Notes: generated by a model not told the origin, from the letters alone. Shown: positions 39,728-52,417, numbered from the stretch's first letter. The stretch: 64,000 bases of DNA from an uncultured bacterium (GCA_942636505.2 CALOGB020000174.1:186001-250000), one strand, 5' to 3'. Numbers and translations: made by a program.

Positions 39728-39763
39728 GGGGCGGCAGATCATCGATCTGCCGCCCCTTTTTTT
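39728..39763. terminator. Bidirectional Rho-independent terminator between the TonB receptor gene and clpB
   Basis: GGGGCGGCAGATC and GATCTGCCGCCCC pair around an ATC loop (39728-39756), with a T tract after it and AAAAA before it. It can end both convergent transcripts. Confidence 0.93.
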
Positions 39764-39778
39764 GTTCGGAGATGACGT

Positions 39779-42358
<2,580 letters not shown>

Positions 42359-42395
42359 GACGAATTCCTGTGGGATTGGTTCGGTGCTGGCCGAA

Positions 42396-42423
42396 AGATG
42401 GTGTTGTATTTGGGCAACACAAG
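42396..42423 (-). promoter_or_regulatory. Candidate sigma-32 promoter of clpB
   Basis: On the minus strand CTTGTG (-35-like, 42423-42418) is followed after 16 bp by CCATCT (42401-42396). This is a fair match to the CTTGAA / CCATnT heat-shock pattern and sits about 40 bp before the clpB start. It is overlapped by a GTGTTG...CAACAC inverted repeat. Inference from pattern only. Confidence 0.4.
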
Positions 42424-42530
42424 AGGCGGGCGCAGGTCGGATGCTAGGGCCCGCGCGAGGCATCCGGAATAGCGTTTATTGTCGGTATCGAAGCGCCGCC
42501 GTCATCGCTATGTTCAGGTTCGCATGCTAT

Positions 42531-42953
42531 ATGCAGCGCGTGTCCACAGCGCTCCCCCATACCTTCGCCATCGGCATCGAGCCGGCCGACATCGACTTCA
42601 TGGGTCACGTCAACAACGCGAACTATCTGAAGTGGGTACAGGCCGCGGTGATCGACCATTGGCAGCGCCTTGCGCCCGCCGAGGCGGTGGCCGGGCACCT
42701 CTGGGTCGCGCTGAAGCACGAGATCACGTACCGCAAGCCGGCGTTCCTCGACGACGACGTCATCGCGACGGTACTGCTAGAGAAGGTGCAGGGCGCGCGC
42801 GCGTTCTACGAGACGATCATCAAGCGTGGCGAGGATGTGCTCGCCGAGGTAAAGTCGAGCTGGTGCTGTCTCGACGCCGAGACGCTGCGCCCGTCGCGAT
42901 TGGCGAACAGCGTCGTCGAGCATTTCTTCCCGAAGACCGACCTTAAGGACTGA
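42531..42953 (+). CDS. Acyl-CoA thioesterase (hot-dog fold)
   Basis: A 140-residue single hot-dog domain protein of the 4-hydroxybenzoyl-CoA thioesterase (YbgC/FadM) type. The active-site segment is EPADIDFMGHVNNANYLKWV (residues about 16-35, with Asp and the GHVNN turn), followed by KHEITYRKPAFLDDDV and FYETIIKRGEDVLAEVKSSW. It should hydrolyse short or medium acyl-CoA in the cytoplasm. The ATG at 42531 (MQRVST) is the closest start before the fold; ATG 42510 is possible. No clear ribosome site was seen. It is divergent from clpB. Confidence 0.88.
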   Translation: MQRVSTALPHTFAIGIEPADIDFMGHVNNANYLKWVQAAVIDHWQRLAPAEAVAGHLWVALKHEITYRKPAFLDDDVIATVLLEKVQGARAFYETIIKRGEDVLAEVKSSWCCLDAETLRPSRLANSVVEHFFPKTDLKD

Positions 42954-42974
42954 TACGCCTGGGACGATCGGTCC

Positions 42975-43133
42975 TCAGAAATCGATCGCCACGCCCTTCA
43001 GCTCCCAATCGCCATAGCGCGTAGGATCGCGCGGCTCGGGGTCCTTGTCGGGCACGATCGCCTCGGGCTTCGGCACCGGCGTATTCTTCGCAAGATATTC
43101 TGGCGGCTTCAGATGATCGGGGCGCTGGCCCAT
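42975..43133 (-). CDS. DUF1674 / SDHAF4-like succinate dehydrogenase assembly factor
   Basis: A 52-residue protein ending in DPTRYGDWELKGVAIDF, the C-terminal signature of the DUF1674/SDHAF4 family. In mitochondria SDHAF4 protects flavinylated SdhA during assembly; the bacterial protein is presumed to do the same. The N-terminal half (PPEYLAKNTPVPKPEA) is Pro/Lys-rich and probably disordered. The ATG at 43133 is chosen because sequence further upstream is shared with the opposite-strand leader of rsmB. It converges on the thioesterase gene with a 21 bp gap. Confidence 0.88.
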   Translation of the reverse strand: MGQRPDHLKPPEYLAKNTPVPKPEAIVPDKDPEPRDPTRYGDWELKGVAIDF

Positions 43134-43237
43134 CGCGGCTCTCCGGATTTGCGTGTTGGCGTCGTAACCGCCACATGGGCCCTGTCGCGCCGCTTTGCCA
43201 CAAGCCGCGCGCCAAACCGAACGCGAAGGACCTTGAT

Positions 43238-44527
43238 ATGCCTGACTATACCCACGCCCCCGAGCCGCTCGGCGTCCCGACCCGACGCGCCGCACTTCGC
43301 CTGCTCGACGCCGTCCTGCGTCGCGGCGAGTCGCTCGAATCCGCCTTGCCGGCCGCGACCCGCGCGATCCACGGGCCCGACCGCGGGCTCGCGCACGCGA
43401 TCGCCGCCGAGACGCTGCGTCGCCTTCCCGATCTCGACGCGATGATCGATTCGGTCACCAAGACCAACCTCCCCGACGACGCAAAGGCGCGGATGGCGTT
43501 GCGGATCGCGCTCGTCCAGGTGCTGATCCTCGGCACCCCCTCGCACGCCGCGATCTCGACCGTGTTGCCGCTGGTCGACGGCGGTCCCCGGAAACTCGTC
43601 CACGGCGTGTTCGGCACGCTGTTCCGCGCCAACATGCTGCTCCCCGAAGTGCCGACGCTGCCGGCCCCCGTCGAACTGCGCTGGGAAGCCGCATGGGGTG
43701 AGGAGATGGTCGACGCCGCCGGCCGCGCGATCGCGCAGGTGCCGCCGCTCGACCTGACGATCGCAGACCCGTCCGAAACTGAAGGCTGGCGCGAGAAACT
43801 CGGGGGCGAAAGCTTCATGCCCGGGCATTTGCGCCTAGGTGACCACGACTCCGTCCCCGACATGGCAGGGTTCGGCGACGGCGCCTGGTGGGTGCAGGAC
43901 ATTGCCGCCTCGCTCCCCGCGCGGTTGCTGGGGAAGGCCCCGTCAGAAGGTGGCGGCCATGTCCTCGATCTCTGCGCGGCGCCCGGCGGCAAGACGCTGC
44001 AACTTGCGAGCGCGGGCTGGACCGTCACCTCGGTCGACAATTCGCAGAGCCGGATCAAGCGCCTGCGCGAAAACCTGTATCGCACGCACCTGAAGGCCCA
44101 GGTCGTCAACGCGGACATCCTCGAATGGGCGCCGACCGAGCCCGCGGACGCGATCCTGATCGACGCGCCGTGCAGCGCCACCGGCATCTTCCGCCGCCAC
44201 CCCGACGTCCTCCACCGCGTCCGCCCCTCGATCATCGCCGAGACCGCGGCGTTGCAGGCGCGGATCTTCGCGCGGGCGGCGGACTGGGTGAAGCCCGGCG
44301 GCACGCTCGTCTACGCCACCTGCTCGCTCGAACCGTCGGAAGGCGAGGCGCAACTCGACGCGTTCCTCGCGGCCCGCAGCGATTACATGATCGCCCCAGT
44401 AGACCAGTCCGAACTTCCCGCCGGCATCACCCCGACGGAAACCGGCACCATCCGCACGCTCCCCGGCATGCTCGCCGACCAAGGCGGCTGCGACGGCTTC
44501 TTCATCGCGAGACTGAAGCGCAGCTAA
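43238..44527 (+). CDS. rsmB: 16S rRNA (cytosine-967-C5)-methyltransferase RsmB
   Basis: A 429-residue enzyme with an N-terminal NusB-like RNA-binding domain (about residues 10-140) and a C-terminal SAM methyltransferase domain. Seen are the SAM motif LDLCAAPGGKTLQLASAGWT, the catalytic DAPCSATGIFRRHPDVLHR and the second cysteine in YATCSLEPSEGEAQLDAFLA. It makes m5C967 in 16S rRNA. AAGGA at 43225-43229 supports the ATG at 43238. It leads a run with rpe, the heparinase-like gene and purH, separated from rpe by a palindromic repeat. Confidence 0.94.
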   Translation: MPDYTHAPEPLGVPTRRAALRLLDAVLRRGESLESALPAATRAIHGPDRGLAHAIAAETLRRLPDLDAMIDSVTKTNLPDDAKARMALRIALVQVLILGTPSHAAISTVLPLVDGGPRKLVHGVFGTLFRANMLLPEVPTLPAPVELRWEAAWGEEMVDAAGRAIAQVPPLDLTIADPSETEGWREKLGGESFMPGHLRLGDHDSVPDMAGFGDGAWWVQDIAASLPARLLGKAPSEGGGHVLDLCAAPGGKTLQLASAGWTVTSVDNSQSRIKRLRENLYRTHLKAQVVNADILEWAPTEPADAILIDAPCSATGIFRRHPDVLHRVRPSIIAETAALQARIFARAADWVKPGGTLVYATCSLEPSEGEAQLDAFLAARSDYMIAPVDQSELPAGITPTETGTIRTLPGMLADQGGCDGFFIARLKRS

Positions 44528-44530
44528 GAA

Positions 44531-44654
44531 ATCCTCCCCCGCCAGGGGGAGGTGGCTGGCACTTGCCAGACGGAGGGGGAGGGGGCGACAACGCAGCGTC
44601 CGTGTCCTCCCCCTCCGTCACCTTCGGCGACACCTCCCCCTTGCGGGGGAGGAT
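44531..44654. repeat. Palindromic repeat (ATCCTCCCCCGCCAGGGGGAGG type)
   Basis: Same family as 27082-27205. The left arm is ATCCTCCCCCGCCAGGGGGA and the right arm TCCCCCTTGCGGGGGAGGAT; it starts 4 bp after the rsmB stop codon. The centre varies (CGACAACGCAGCGTCCGTG). Confidence 0.88.
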
Positions 44655-44697
44655 TGAAACACTTCGCACCAACCGAATCCCGCGCTAGGACAAAACC

Positions 44698-45354
44698 ATG
44701 CAACCCGTCCGCATCGCCCCCTCGATCCTCTCCGCCGACTTCGCCAAACTCGGCGAGGAAGTGCGCGCCATCGACGCGGCCGGCGCCGACTGGATCCACA
44801 TCGACGTGATGGACGGGCATTTCGTCCCCAACATCTCGTTCGGCCCCGCGGTCATGAAGTCGGTCCGCGGCGTCACCACCAAGCCGTTCGACGTCCATTT
44901 GATGATCTCGCCCGTCGACGCGTATCTCGACGCGTTCGCGGAGGCCGGCGCCGACTGCATCACCGTGCATTACGAAGCCGGCCCGCACATCCATCGCTCG
45001 CTCCAGCACATCAAGGGCCTCGGCAAGCGCGCGGGCGTCGTCATCTGCCCCGGCACGCCGGCGAAGATGCTCGACTATCTGCTGGACATGGTCGACCTCG
45101 TCCTCGTGATGAGCGTCAACCCCGGCTTCGGCGGCCAGAGCTTTATCCCGAGCCAGCTCAAGAAGATCTCGGCGATCCGCACGATGATCGAAAAGAGCGG
45201 CCGCGCGATCGATCTCGAAGTCGATGGCGGCGTCGATGCCGAATGGGCCAAGCGCTGCATCGAGGCCGGCGCCGACGCGCTGGTCGCCGGCACGTCGGTC
45301 TTCCGCGGCGGACCGTCGCAATACGCCGCCAACATCGCCGCGTTGCGGGGGTGA
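44698..45354 (+). CDS. rpe: Ribulose-phosphate 3-epimerase
   Basis: A 218-residue TIM-barrel enzyme that interconverts ribulose 5-phosphate and xylulose 5-phosphate in the pentose phosphate pathway. Metal and catalytic residues are visible in [62 protein letters not shown] and [13 protein letters not shown]. Length and all motifs are normal. Its stop overlaps the heparinase-like gene start (GTGA). Confidence 0.96.
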   Translation: MQPVRIAPSILSADFAKLGEEVRAIDAAGADWIHIDVMDGHFVPNISFGPAVMKSVRGVTTKPFDVHLMISPVDAYLDAFAEAGADCITVHYEAGPHIHRSLQHIKGLGKRAGVVICPGTPAKMLDYLLDMVDLVLVMSVNPGFGGQSFIPSQLKKISAIRTMIEKSGRAIDLEVDGGVDAEWAKRCIEAGADALVAGTSVFRGGPSQYAANIAALRG

Positions 45355-47087
45355 ACGAACCGCTTGATCCCGTAACCGATCCCGCGCCAGACGGGATCGA
45401 CGAAGGCCGCCGCCTGATCCGTCTCGGCGGCGACAAGGGGCTGTCGCTCGCCGATCGCCTGGCCGAGCGCTTCCACCGCCTGACGTGGCGCACCCCGCTC
45501 CACACGCTCCGCCTCAAGGGCCGTTACCCGCTGAAGCTGATCGCGGTCCCCGACGACCCCATTCTCGGCGACATTGCGCGCGGTACGATGCTGCTCGAAG
45601 GCGTCCTCTCGTTCCGCGGCGAAGCGCGCGATATCGAGACGCTCGATCTTTCGAAGCCGCTCCCAAAGCCCTTCGCAGAATATTTGCACAGTTTCGCGTG
45701 GCTGCGCGACCTGTCGACCGTCGCGACGCGGGCGCGGGGTGCGCCGATCGCCGAATATCTTATGGGCCTCTGGCTGACCGCGCATGCCGACACGCAAGGC
45801 GGGATCGCATGGCGTCCTGACATGTGGGGCCGCCGCATCCTCGCCTGGACCGCGCATGCGCCGCTGATCCTGTCGTCCTCCGACCAAATCTACCGCTCGA
45901 AGGTATTGAACGCACTCGCCAAGGGCGCGCTGCACCTCGACCGCACCGCCGACAAGGCGCCGGCGGGTGCGCCCCGCATCGCCGCGTGGTGCGGAGTGGT
46001 CGCGGCCGGGCTGCTGATTCCTGGTGGCGAGCCGCGCCAAGCGTTCGGTGAAGCCGGGCTGCTCCGCGCGCTCGGCACGGGCCTGTTCGACGATGGCGGC
46101 TCGGTCTCCCGCAGCCCGGCGATGCTGCTCGACTCGATCCAGCTGCTGACGCTGCTCCAGGAAAGCTACGCTGCGCGCAGCGCCGAACTCCCCGAGACGG
46201 TCGCAGTCACGCTGACCCGGATGGTCGCGGCGCTGCTCGGCGTCGCGCACGCCGACCGCGGCCTGTCGAGCTGGCAGGGCGGCGGGCCGGCCAGCGAAAC
46301 GCAGGTCGCCGCAGTCATCGAAGCCAGTGGCGTCCGCACGCGTCCCCTCCGCCAGGCGCGCGACTGGGGCTATCAGCGCCTCGCCGCCGGCACCGCAGTC
46401 CTGATCGTCGACGCAGCCCCGCCGCCAATCGCGCGCCTCGTCGAAGGCGGCTGCGCCTCGACGCTTGCGTTCGAATTCTCCGACGGCCCCGCGCGGATCG
46501 TCGTCAACTGCGGCGGCGCACGCGCGGGCATCGCCCAACTCCCGCCCGCGATGGTCGAAGGCCTGCGCTCGACTGCCGCGCATTCCACGCTGACGATCGC
46601 CGACAGCAACTCGACCGCGATCCTAGCCGACGGCACGCTCGGCCGCGGCGTCGGCGAAGTCGAGCTCAGCCGCCAGGAATCGGATGCCGCCAGCCGGATC
46701 GAGGCGAGCCACGACGGCTATGTCCGCCGCTGGGGCTTCCTCCACCGCCGCCAGCTGATGCTCACCGGCGACGGCCGCGAACTCCGCGGCGAGGACGCGC
46801 TGTTGCCGCAAGGCCGCAAGCGCCGCGCCGGGTTGTCGTTGTTCGCGATCCGCTTCCACCTTGGGGAGGGCGTGCAGGTCTCCCCGACCGCCGACGGCCT
46901 GGGCGCGATCCTCCGCCTCCCCGGCGGGCCCTTGTGGCAATTCCGCTGCCGTGGCGGCGCGTTGGTGGTCGAGGACAGCGTCTGGATCGACGCCGACGGC
47001 CGCCCGGTCGCGACGCAGCAGCTGATGATCACGGGCGAAGCCGCGGCCGGTGGCGCGAGTGTGAGCTGGGCGCTGAAGAAGGCCTGA
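45351..47087 (+). CDS. Heparinase II/III family protein
   Basis: A 578-residue protein of the heparinase II/III superfamily: an N-terminal alpha/alpha-toroid (about residues 60-330) followed by a beta-sandwich C domain (about 340-575). Seen are [36 protein letters not shown] and the second-domain pattern [20 protein letters not shown] with [19 protein letters not shown]. Family members cleave acidic polysaccharides, but no signal peptide is seen, so a cytoplasmic or differently exported enzyme is likely and the substrate is unknown. The GTG at 45351 overlaps the rpe stop; purH follows 222 bp downstream. Confidence 0.88.
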   Translation: MNEPLDPVTDPAPDGIDEGRRLIRLGGDKGLSLADRLAERFHRLTWRTPLHTLRLKGRYPLKLIAVPDDPILGDIARGTMLLEGVLSFRGEARDIETLDLSKPLPKPFAEYLHSFAWLRDLSTVATRARGAPIAEYLMGLWLTAHADTQGGIAWRPDMWGRRILAWTAHAPLILSSSDQIYRSKVLNALAKGALHLDRTADKAPAGAPRIAAWCGVVAAGLLIPGGEPRQAFGEAGLLRALGTGLFDDGGSVSRSPAMLLDSIQLLTLLQESYAARSAELPETVAVTLTRMVAALLGVAHADRGLSSWQGGGPASETQVAAVIEASGVRTRPLRQARDWGYQRLAAGTAVLIVDAAPPPIARLVEGGCASTLAFEFSDGPARIVVNCGGARAGIAQLPPAMVEGLRSTAAHSTLTIADSNSTAILADGTLGRGVGEVELSRQESDAASRIEASHDGYVRRWGFLHRRQLMLTGDGRELRGEDALLPQGRKRRAGLSLFAIRFHLGEGVQVSPTADGLGAILRLPGGPLWQFRCRGGALVVEDSVWIDADGRPVATQQLMITGEAAAGGASVSWALKKA

Positions 47088-47094
47088 CGCTCTG

Positions 47095-47214
47095 ATCCTC
47101 CCCTTGTAGGGGAGGTGGCTGGCGCTTGCCAGACGGAGGGGTGACACCCTCTCGATAGCGCGTCACCCCTCCGTCAGCCCAAGCGGGCTGCCACCTCCCC
47201 TCATAGGGGAGGAT
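47095..47214. repeat. Palindromic repeat (ATCCTCCCCTTGTAGGGGAGG variant)
   Basis: A variant of the 27082-27205 family with shorter G/C runs: ATCCTCCCCTTGTAGGGGAG on the left, CTCCCCTCATAGGGGAGGAT on the right, with GGCTGGCGCTTGCCAGACGG inside. It occupies most of the gap before purH. Confidence 0.85.
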
Positions 47215-47309
47215 TAGCGCGCCCCCTGTTCCCCGACGTCAACCGACGCTAAGGCACCGCCGCACGCCAATGTTGCCGCTCCGTGGCCCCCGGAACACGA
47301 AAGACCCTC

Positions 47310-48872
47310 ATGACCAGCATCCCGATCAAGCGCGCGCTCCTGTCCGTCTCCGACAAGACCGGGATCGTCGATCTCGGCAAGGCACTGGCCGCAAACGGCG
47401 TAGAGCTCGTCTCCACCGGCGGCACCGCCACAGCCCTCCGCGCAGCAGGCCTGGAAGTCCGCGACGTCAGCGAACTCACCGGCTTCCCCGAAATGATGGA
47501 CGGCCGCGTCAAGACGCTCCACCCGATGGTCCACGGCGGGCTGCTCGCGGTCCGCGACGATTCCGGCCATGCCGCCTCGATGGCCGAGCACAAGATCGGC
47601 GCGATCGATCTCGTGATCGTCAACCTCTACCCGTTCGAGGCGACCGTCGCGAAGGGCGCCGACCGCGACACCGTGATCGAGAACATCGACATCGGCGGCC
47701 CCAGCATGGTGCGCTCGGCAGCCAAGAACCACGCCTATGTCGCGATCGTCACCGACCCCGCCGACTATGCGCTCGTCTCCGGCGGTACGACGACGCTCGA
47801 CGACCGCAAGAAGCTCGCAGCCAAGGCTTTCGCCACCACCGCCGCCTATGACTCGGCGATCGCGACCTGGTTCGGCACGGTCGATCAGGCCGAGGAATTC
47901 CCCGCCACCCTGCCGATCACGCTCAAGCGCGGCGACACGCTCCGCTACGGTGAGAACCCGCACCAGTCCGCCGCCTTCTATACGGCGACAGGCTCGGTCC
48001 GCGGCATCGGCCAGGCCCGCCAGCTCCAGGGCAAGGCGCTCAGCTACAACAACCTCAACGACGCCGACGCCGCGCTCGAGCTGATCGCTGAATTCCGCGA
48101 CGCCGCGCCCTCGGTGGTGATTGTCAAGCACGCCAACCCCTGCGGCGTCGCCACCGGCGCCACGCTCGCCGACGCCTATGCCGCGGCCTTCGCCTGCGAC
48201 ACGGTCTCGGCATTCGGCGGCATCATCGCCGTAAACCGCACGCTCGACGCCGAGACCGCGCGCCAGATAACCGGCATCTTCACCGAAGTCGTCGTCGCCC
48301 CCGATGCCGACGAGGAAGCGATCGCGCTGTTCGCCGCGAAGAAGAACCTTCGCCTGCTGCTCACCGGCGACCTCCCCGACCCCGCCCGCGCAGGTTTGAT
48401 GGCGAAGTCGATCGCCGGCGGCTGGCTCGTTCAGGGCCGCGACAACGGCACGCCGGGCGAGTTGAAGGTCGTCACCAAGCGCCAGCCGACCGAGCAGGAG
48501 CTGATCGACTGCCGCTTCGCCTGGACCGTCGCCAAGCACACCAAGTCCAACGCGATCGTCTACGCCAAGGACGGCAGCACCGCGGGCATCGGCGCCGGCC
48601 AGATGAACCGCCTCGAATCCGCGCGCATCGCCGCGTGGAAGGCGAAGGACGCCGCGGAGAAGGCCGGCTGGTCGACCCCGCGCACGATCGGCTCGGCGGT
48701 CGCGTCGGATGCGTTCTTCCCGTTCGCCGACGGGTTGCTGGCGGCGGTCGAGGCCGGTGCGACGGCTGTGATCCAGCCCGGCGGCTCGATCCGCGACGCC
48801 GACGTCATCGCCGCGGCGGACGAGGCCGGCCTGGCGATGGTCTTCACCGGGATGCGCCACTTCCGCCACTGA
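47310..48872 (+). CDS. purH: Bifunctional AICAR transformylase / IMP cyclohydrolase
   Basis: A 520-residue PurH catalysing the last two steps of IMP synthesis. The N-terminal IMP cyclohydrolase (MGS-like) domain covers about residues 1-195 with [35 protein letters not shown] and [20 protein letters not shown]. The C-terminal transformylase has [35 protein letters not shown] (Lys-His catalytic pair), [17 protein letters not shown] and a final [10 protein letters not shown]. The ATG at 47310 begins the conserved fold; ATG 47283 would add nine residues. Confidence 0.96.
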   Translation: MTSIPIKRALLSVSDKTGIVDLGKALAANGVELVSTGGTATALRAAGLEVRDVSELTGFPEMMDGRVKTLHPMVHGGLLAVRDDSGHAASMAEHKIGAIDLVIVNLYPFEATVAKGADRDTVIENIDIGGPSMVRSAAKNHAYVAIVTDPADYALVSGGTTTLDDRKKLAAKAFATTAAYDSAIATWFGTVDQAEEFPATLPITLKRGDTLRYGENPHQSAAFYTATGSVRGIGQARQLQGKALSYNNLNDADAALELIAEFRDAAPSVVIVKHANPCGVATGATLADAYAAAFACDTVSAFGGIIAVNRTLDAETARQITGIFTEVVVAPDADEEAIALFAAKKNLRLLLTGDLPDPARAGLMAKSIAGGWLVQGRDNGTPGELKVVTKRQPTEQELIDCRFAWTVAKHTKSNAIVYAKDGSTAGIGAGQMNRLESARIAAWKAKDAAEKAGWSTPRTIGSAVASDAFFPFADGLLAAVEAGATAVIQPGGSIRDADVIAAADEAGLAMVFTGMRHFRH

Positions 48873-48897
48873 GTTCGAAGACCGCAACGCTTTAACC

Positions 48898-48974
48898 GTT
48901 CCCCCGCGAAAGCGGGGGCCCAGGACCACAAACGGCATCGTTCGTAACCCTGGGCTCCCGCTTTCGCGGGAGAA
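48898..48974. repeat. Palindromic repeat (GTTCCCCCGCGAAAGCGGGG type)
   Basis: GTTCCCCCGCGAAAGCGGGG and CTCCCGCTTTCGCGGGAGAAC with CCCAGGACC / CCCTGGG between them; a longer relative of the 13628-13685 family. It follows purH. Confidence 0.82.
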
Positions 48975-49090
48975 CAGCAGGTAGGGTGGGTCTGCCTGTT
49001 AATCAGGCACCAGCACCGCACTGCACAAGTTTTAACCCCAAAACCCCCGCTGCCCGCTCGCCGAGCACTCCTCACCCCTCCACACCCCAA

Positions 49091-49107
49091 CTGGCACGCA
49101 CATTGCG
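49091..49107 (+). promoter_or_regulatory. Sigma-54 promoter of glnK-amtB
   Basis: CTGGCACG-CACA-TTGCG matches the RpoN consensus, with GG at 49093-49094 (-24) and GC at 49105-49106 (-12) in exact register. Transcription would start near 49118, 22 bp before glnK. This implies activation by NtrC under nitrogen limitation. A clear NtrC site was not identified in the gap 48975-49090. Confidence 0.88.
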
Positions 49108-49139
49108 AGGCACCTCCCGTAACAAGGGGAAGGGGCGCG

Positions 49140-49478
49140 ATGAAACTCGTCATTGCCATCATCAAGCCGTTCAAGCTCGACGAGGTGCGCGAAGCGCTCA
49201 CCACGATCGGCGTGGCGGGCATGACGGTCACCGAGGTCAAGGGGTTCGGCCGTCAGAAGGGCCAGACCGAGATCTATCGGGGGGCCGAGTACAGCACCAA
49301 CATGGTGCCGAAGATCAAGATCGAGGTGGTCTGCGCCGCCAGCCTGTCCGACCGCGTGGTCGAGGCGATCCAGGCATCGGCGAACACCGGCGCGATCGGC
49401 GATGGTAAGATCTTCGTGCTCGACGTCGGCCAGGCAGTGCGGATCCGCACCGGCGAAACCGACGATTCAGCGCTCTGA
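49140..49478 (+). CDS. glnK: Nitrogen regulatory protein PII (GlnK-type)
   Basis: A 112-residue trimeric PII signalling protein that senses 2-oxoglutarate and ATP/ADP. It opens [20 protein letters not shown]; Tyr51, the uridylylation site on the T loop, is in [13 protein letters not shown]; the C-terminal pattern is [19 protein letters not shown]. Its position directly before amtB (11 bp) marks it as the GlnK-type paralogue that docks on and closes AmtB. GGGGAAGGGG at 49126-49135 is the ribosome site. It is driven by the sigma-54 promoter at 49091. Confidence 0.95.
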   Translation: MKLVIAIIKPFKLDEVREALTTIGVAGMTVTEVKGFGRQKGQTEIYRGAEYSTNMVPKIKIEVVCAASLSDRVVEAIQASANTGAIGDGKIFVLDVGQAVRIRTGETDDSAL

Positions 49479-49489
49479 GGGGGGACGAG

Positions 49490-50851
49490 ATGAAGCATGA
49501 TTTGAAGAAGGCCGCCGTCGCGGCTCTAGGGTTCGGCGCAACGATGATCGCCGCCGCACCCGCCTGGGCACAGGCCGCAGCCGCACCCGTGGCCCCGGTG
49601 GTCGCGACCGTGAACAAGGGCGATACCGCCTGGATGATGACCTCGACGATCCTCGTCCTGATGATGATTCTGCCCGGTCTCGCGCTGTTCTACGGCGGCC
49701 TCACGCGGTCGAAGAACATGTTGTCCACGATGACTCAGATTGGCGCCGTCGCGGCGCTTGCGATGCTCATCTGGGTGATGTGGGGCTACACGCTGGCGTT
49801 CGGTCCGGACGTGACCAACCCGCTGCTCAGCAACTTCATCGGCAGCTTCGATAAGGCATTCCTGAAGGGCGTCACGCCCGCCTCGCAGGCGGCGACCTTC
49901 ACGGCCGGCGTCGAGATCCCCGAATATGTCTTCATCTGTTTCCAGATGACCTTCGCCGCGATCACCATCGCGCTGGTCCTGGGCTCGGTCGTCGAGCGCA
50001 TGAAGTTCTCGGCGGTGATGGTCTTCGGCCTGGTCTGGCTGACGATCGTCTACTTCCCCGTAGCGCACATGGTTTGGGCATCGAGCGGGTATTTCTTCAA
50101 GGCAGGCGCGCTCGATTTTGCCGGCGGCACTGTGGTCCACATCAACGCCGGCGTCTCGGCGCTGGTCGCGGCGCTGATCCTCGGCAAGCGCATCGGCTAC
50201 CCGAAGGAGCCGATGGCACCGCACTCACTGGTGATGACCGGCATCGGCACCGGGCTGCTCTGGGTCGGCTGGTTCGGCTTCAACGCCGGCTCGGCGCTCG
50301 AGGCGAACGGTTCGGCCGCGCTTGCGATGCTCAACACCTTCGTCGCCACGGCGTCCGCTGCGCTGTTCTGGATGCTTGCCGAGAAGCTCTCGGGTCACAA
50401 GGGTTCGGCTTTGGGCTTCTGCTCGGGTATCGTAGCAGGCCTCGTGGCGGTCACGCCGGCTGCGGGCAACTCCGGCCCGTTTGGCGCCATCGTCCTCGGC
50501 GCGATCGCCTCGCTCGTCTGCTTCATGGCAGTGTCGAAGCTCAAGCCGATGCTCGGGTACGACGACTCGCTCGACGCCTTCGGGATCCACGGCATCGGCG
50601 GCATGATCGGCGCGATCGGCACCGCGGTGGTCTATGCCCCGTCGCTCGGCGGCCCTGGTGCTGCGGACTATGCGATGGGCGCCAAGCTCTTCGTGCAGCT
50701 CCAGGCGGTGATCGTGACGATCATCTGGGCCACGATCGGCACCACGATCGCGATCTACGTCGCCAAGGCCGTCACCGGTCTGCGGGTATCGCCGGAAGTC
50801 GAGCACGAGGGTCTCGACATCGGCGAGCACGGCGAGCGCGCTTACAACTAA
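49490..50851 (+). CDS. amtB: Ammonium transporter
   Basis: A 453-residue Amt/MEP/Rh channel. A signal peptide of about 28 residues (FGATMIAAAPAWAQ) precedes about 11 membrane helices. Family signatures are GLALFYGGLTRSKNMLSTM, FAGGTVVHINAGVSALVAAL, VGWFGFNAGSALEANGSAAL and FGIHGIGGMIGAIGTAV, which include the twin histidine pore residues. It brings ammonium across the inner membrane and is gated by GlnK. It is the second gene of the glnK-amtB operon and ends 57 bp before a terminator. Confidence 0.95.
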   Translation: MKHDLKKAAVAALGFGATMIAAAPAWAQAAAAPVAPVVATVNKGDTAWMMTSTILVLMMILPGLALFYGGLTRSKNMLSTMTQIGAVAALAMLIWVMWGYTLAFGPDVTNPLLSNFIGSFDKAFLKGVTPASQAATFTAGVEIPEYVFICFQMTFAAITIALVLGSVVERMKFSAVMVFGLVWLTIVYFPVAHMVWASSGYFFKAGALDFAGGTVVHINAGVSALVAALILGKRIGYPKEPMAPHSLVMTGIGTGLLWVGWFGFNAGSALEANGSAALAMLNTFVATASAALFWMLAEKLSGHKGSALGFCSGIVAGLVAVTPAAGNSGPFGAIVLGAIASLVCFMAVSKLKPMLGYDDSLDAFGIHGIGGMIGAIGTAVVYAPSLGGPGAADYAMGAKLFVQLQAVIVTIIWATIGTTIAIYVAKAVTGLRVSPEVEHEGLDIGEHGERAYN

Positions 50852-50907
50852 TCGGTAGCGGGCCAGTCGAGCCCGCACCCACGACGTTCCTCCTGCGGAC
50901 AACCTTA

Positions 50908-50938
50908 GCCCGGTGTGGAAACACACCGGGCCTTTTTT
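50908..50938 (+). terminator. Rho-independent terminator after amtB
   Basis: GCCCGGTGTG-GAAA-CACACCGGGC followed by CTTTTTT. Ten perfect base pairs with a GNRA-type loop. Confidence 0.95.
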
Positions 50939-50979
50939 ATGTCGATCGAAGTGGTACTTCGATAGAGTTTGGAGGGGAG

Positions 50980-52374
50980 CTAAACCACTTCGTACGGCAC
51001 GGCGCCGCGGCGGTCGGGATCGACCCGGATCTCGCTGGCGGCCGGCGGAAACGCGCGTTGGTCGCAGTCGGTGCGCAGGCAGATGCGGCATGACGACCCG
51101 ATCGGCGTAGCGATGCCTCCGGTGCCCAGCGCATCGGCATAGATGAACTCCGACGCGTTCGCCTCCTCGCACCCCAGCGCCACGGCATAGCGCCGCGCCG
51201 GTCGGGTGTACGTCTCGGACGGCTTCACCAGACCCTTCGCCATCGAGACGTAGCGGATGCCGTCGGTCGTCTCGATCAGCTGCGTCAGGATTCGGTCGGG
51301 GATCGCCACCGCCTCGTGGACGATCCACAGCGGACACGCCCCCCCGAACCGCGCGAACTGCAGCCGCGTGGCGGAGTGCCGCTTGGTGATGTTCCCCGCC
51401 ATGTCGACGCGGCAGAAGAAGAATGGAATGCCCAGCGCGCCCGGTCGCTGCAACGTCGAGAGCCGGTGACACGTCTGCTCGAAACTCGTCCCGAAGATCC
51501 GCCGCAGCCGGTCGATGTCGTGGCGGACGCTCCGCGCCTCCGTCCGAAAGCGCGTGTACGGCATGACGATAGCCCCCGCCGCATAGTTGGTCAGCCCCGC
51601 GGTCAGTAGCGCGCGCGCTGTCTCCGAAGCCATCTCCGACGCGGCGACGATCCCGCCGATGACGTCGCCGAACTCGTGCCGCGCGACTTGGTGCGCGAGC
51701 GAGAAGAGGGTCGTTTCGCCCGGCTGCGATCCGTCTAGCCGCAGCGTCGCGCCGTCATAGTCGCGAAGCGGTGCGGCGAGCGCTCCCGAGATCGTAACCG
51801 ACACGCCGCGCGCCGCCAGCCGAGCCTCCAGCGCCGCAACCCGGTCCGGCCCCAAAGTCTCGCCGATCTCCTCCGCCCGCCGATCGAGCGCATCGACATA
51901 ATTGCCCGCCGCATGAAACCAGTCGCGCACGTCCTCCCACGGCAGCAAGCCCGGCGCCCCCGATCCCGCCACCAGCCGGTCGTCGAGCGCGCGCAACTGC
52001 TCCTGCGCGCGCCGATACGCATCGTGCATCGCGACGAGGCGCTGCGCCAGCAACGGCTGGTGCTTCACCGCCCGCCGCACCGCGGTCTCGTCGAGCGCAG
52101 GTGCCTCCACACTAGTGTCCGACACCGCCTCCAGCGTCGCGATCAGCAACGCGGTATCGTCCGCCGCGTCGATGCTTCCCCAGTCCGCCGGAAACTCGCG
52201 CGCCAGCGTGATCAGCACGCCCTCGGTCACCGGCCGGTCGCCATTCTCGATCTGCGAAAGGTAGCTCACCGACAACCCGATCCGCACGGCCATCGCCGCC
52301 TGGCTGATTCCGAGCACGCGGCGCAGGTCGCGCAGGCGGTGTCCGACGAAGAGGCGGCGAGCGGGCAAAGTCAT
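50980..52374 (-). CDS. ScfR-family short-chain fatty acyl-CoA regulator (PccR/RamB type)
   Basis: A 464-residue regulator with an N-terminal XRE helix-turn-helix (about residues 8-65: [37 protein letters not shown]), a central degenerate IrrE/ImmA peptidase-like part ([20 protein letters not shown], without an intact HExxH) and a C-terminal DUF2083 domain with cysteines in [18 protein letters not shown]. Proteins of this family, such as PccR of Rhodobacter and RamB, sense short acyl-CoA esters and control propionate or acetate use. It is divergent from pccB over TTTGCAAA-type sites, which strongly suggests it controls this cluster. The ATG at 52374 starts the HTH; a frame to 52437 would overlap the operator. 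Confidence 0.9.
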   Translation of the reverse strand: MTLPARRLFVGHRLRDLRRVLGISQAAMAVRIGLSVSYLSQIENGDRPVTEGVLITLAREFPADWGSIDAADDTALLIATLEAVSDTSVEAPALDETAVRRAVKHQPLLAQRLVAMHDAYRRAQEQLRALDDRLVAGSGAPGLLPWEDVRDWFHAAGNYVDALDRRAEEIGETLGPDRVAALEARLAARGVSVTISGALAAPLRDYDGATLRLDGSQPGETTLFSLAHQVARHEFGDVIGGIVAASEMASETARALLTAGLTNYAAGAIVMPYTRFRTEARSVRHDIDRLRRIFGTSFEQTCHRLSTLQRPGALGIPFFFCRVDMAGNITKRHSATRLQFARFGGACPLWIVHEAVAIPDRILTQLIETTDGIRYVSMAKGLVKPSETYTRPARRYAVALGCEEANASEFIYADALGTGGIATPIGSSCRICLRTDCDQRAFPPAASEIRVDPDRRGAVPYEVV

Positions 52375-52385
52375 ATCCCCGCCTA

Positions 52386-52417
52386 GTTTGCAAACATGCC
52401 TCAGACAAGTTTGCAAC
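52386..52417 (+). promoter_or_regulatory. Candidate PccR/ScfR operator (two TTTGCAA boxes)
   Basis: GTTTGCAAAC (52386-52395) and GTTTGCAAC (52409-52417) lie between the divergent regulator and pccB; a weaker TTTGCGCA follows at 52424. The published PccR site in Rhodobacter sphaeroides, as I recall it, is a pair of TTTGCAAA words. The first box covers the region just upstream of the regulator start, so it probably controls both directions. Confidence 0.7.

Noticed and set aside
47215..47309. Possible purine riboswitch or operator before purH
   Set aside because: The remaining leader is short and shows no riboswitch-like core; most of the gap is a repeat element.
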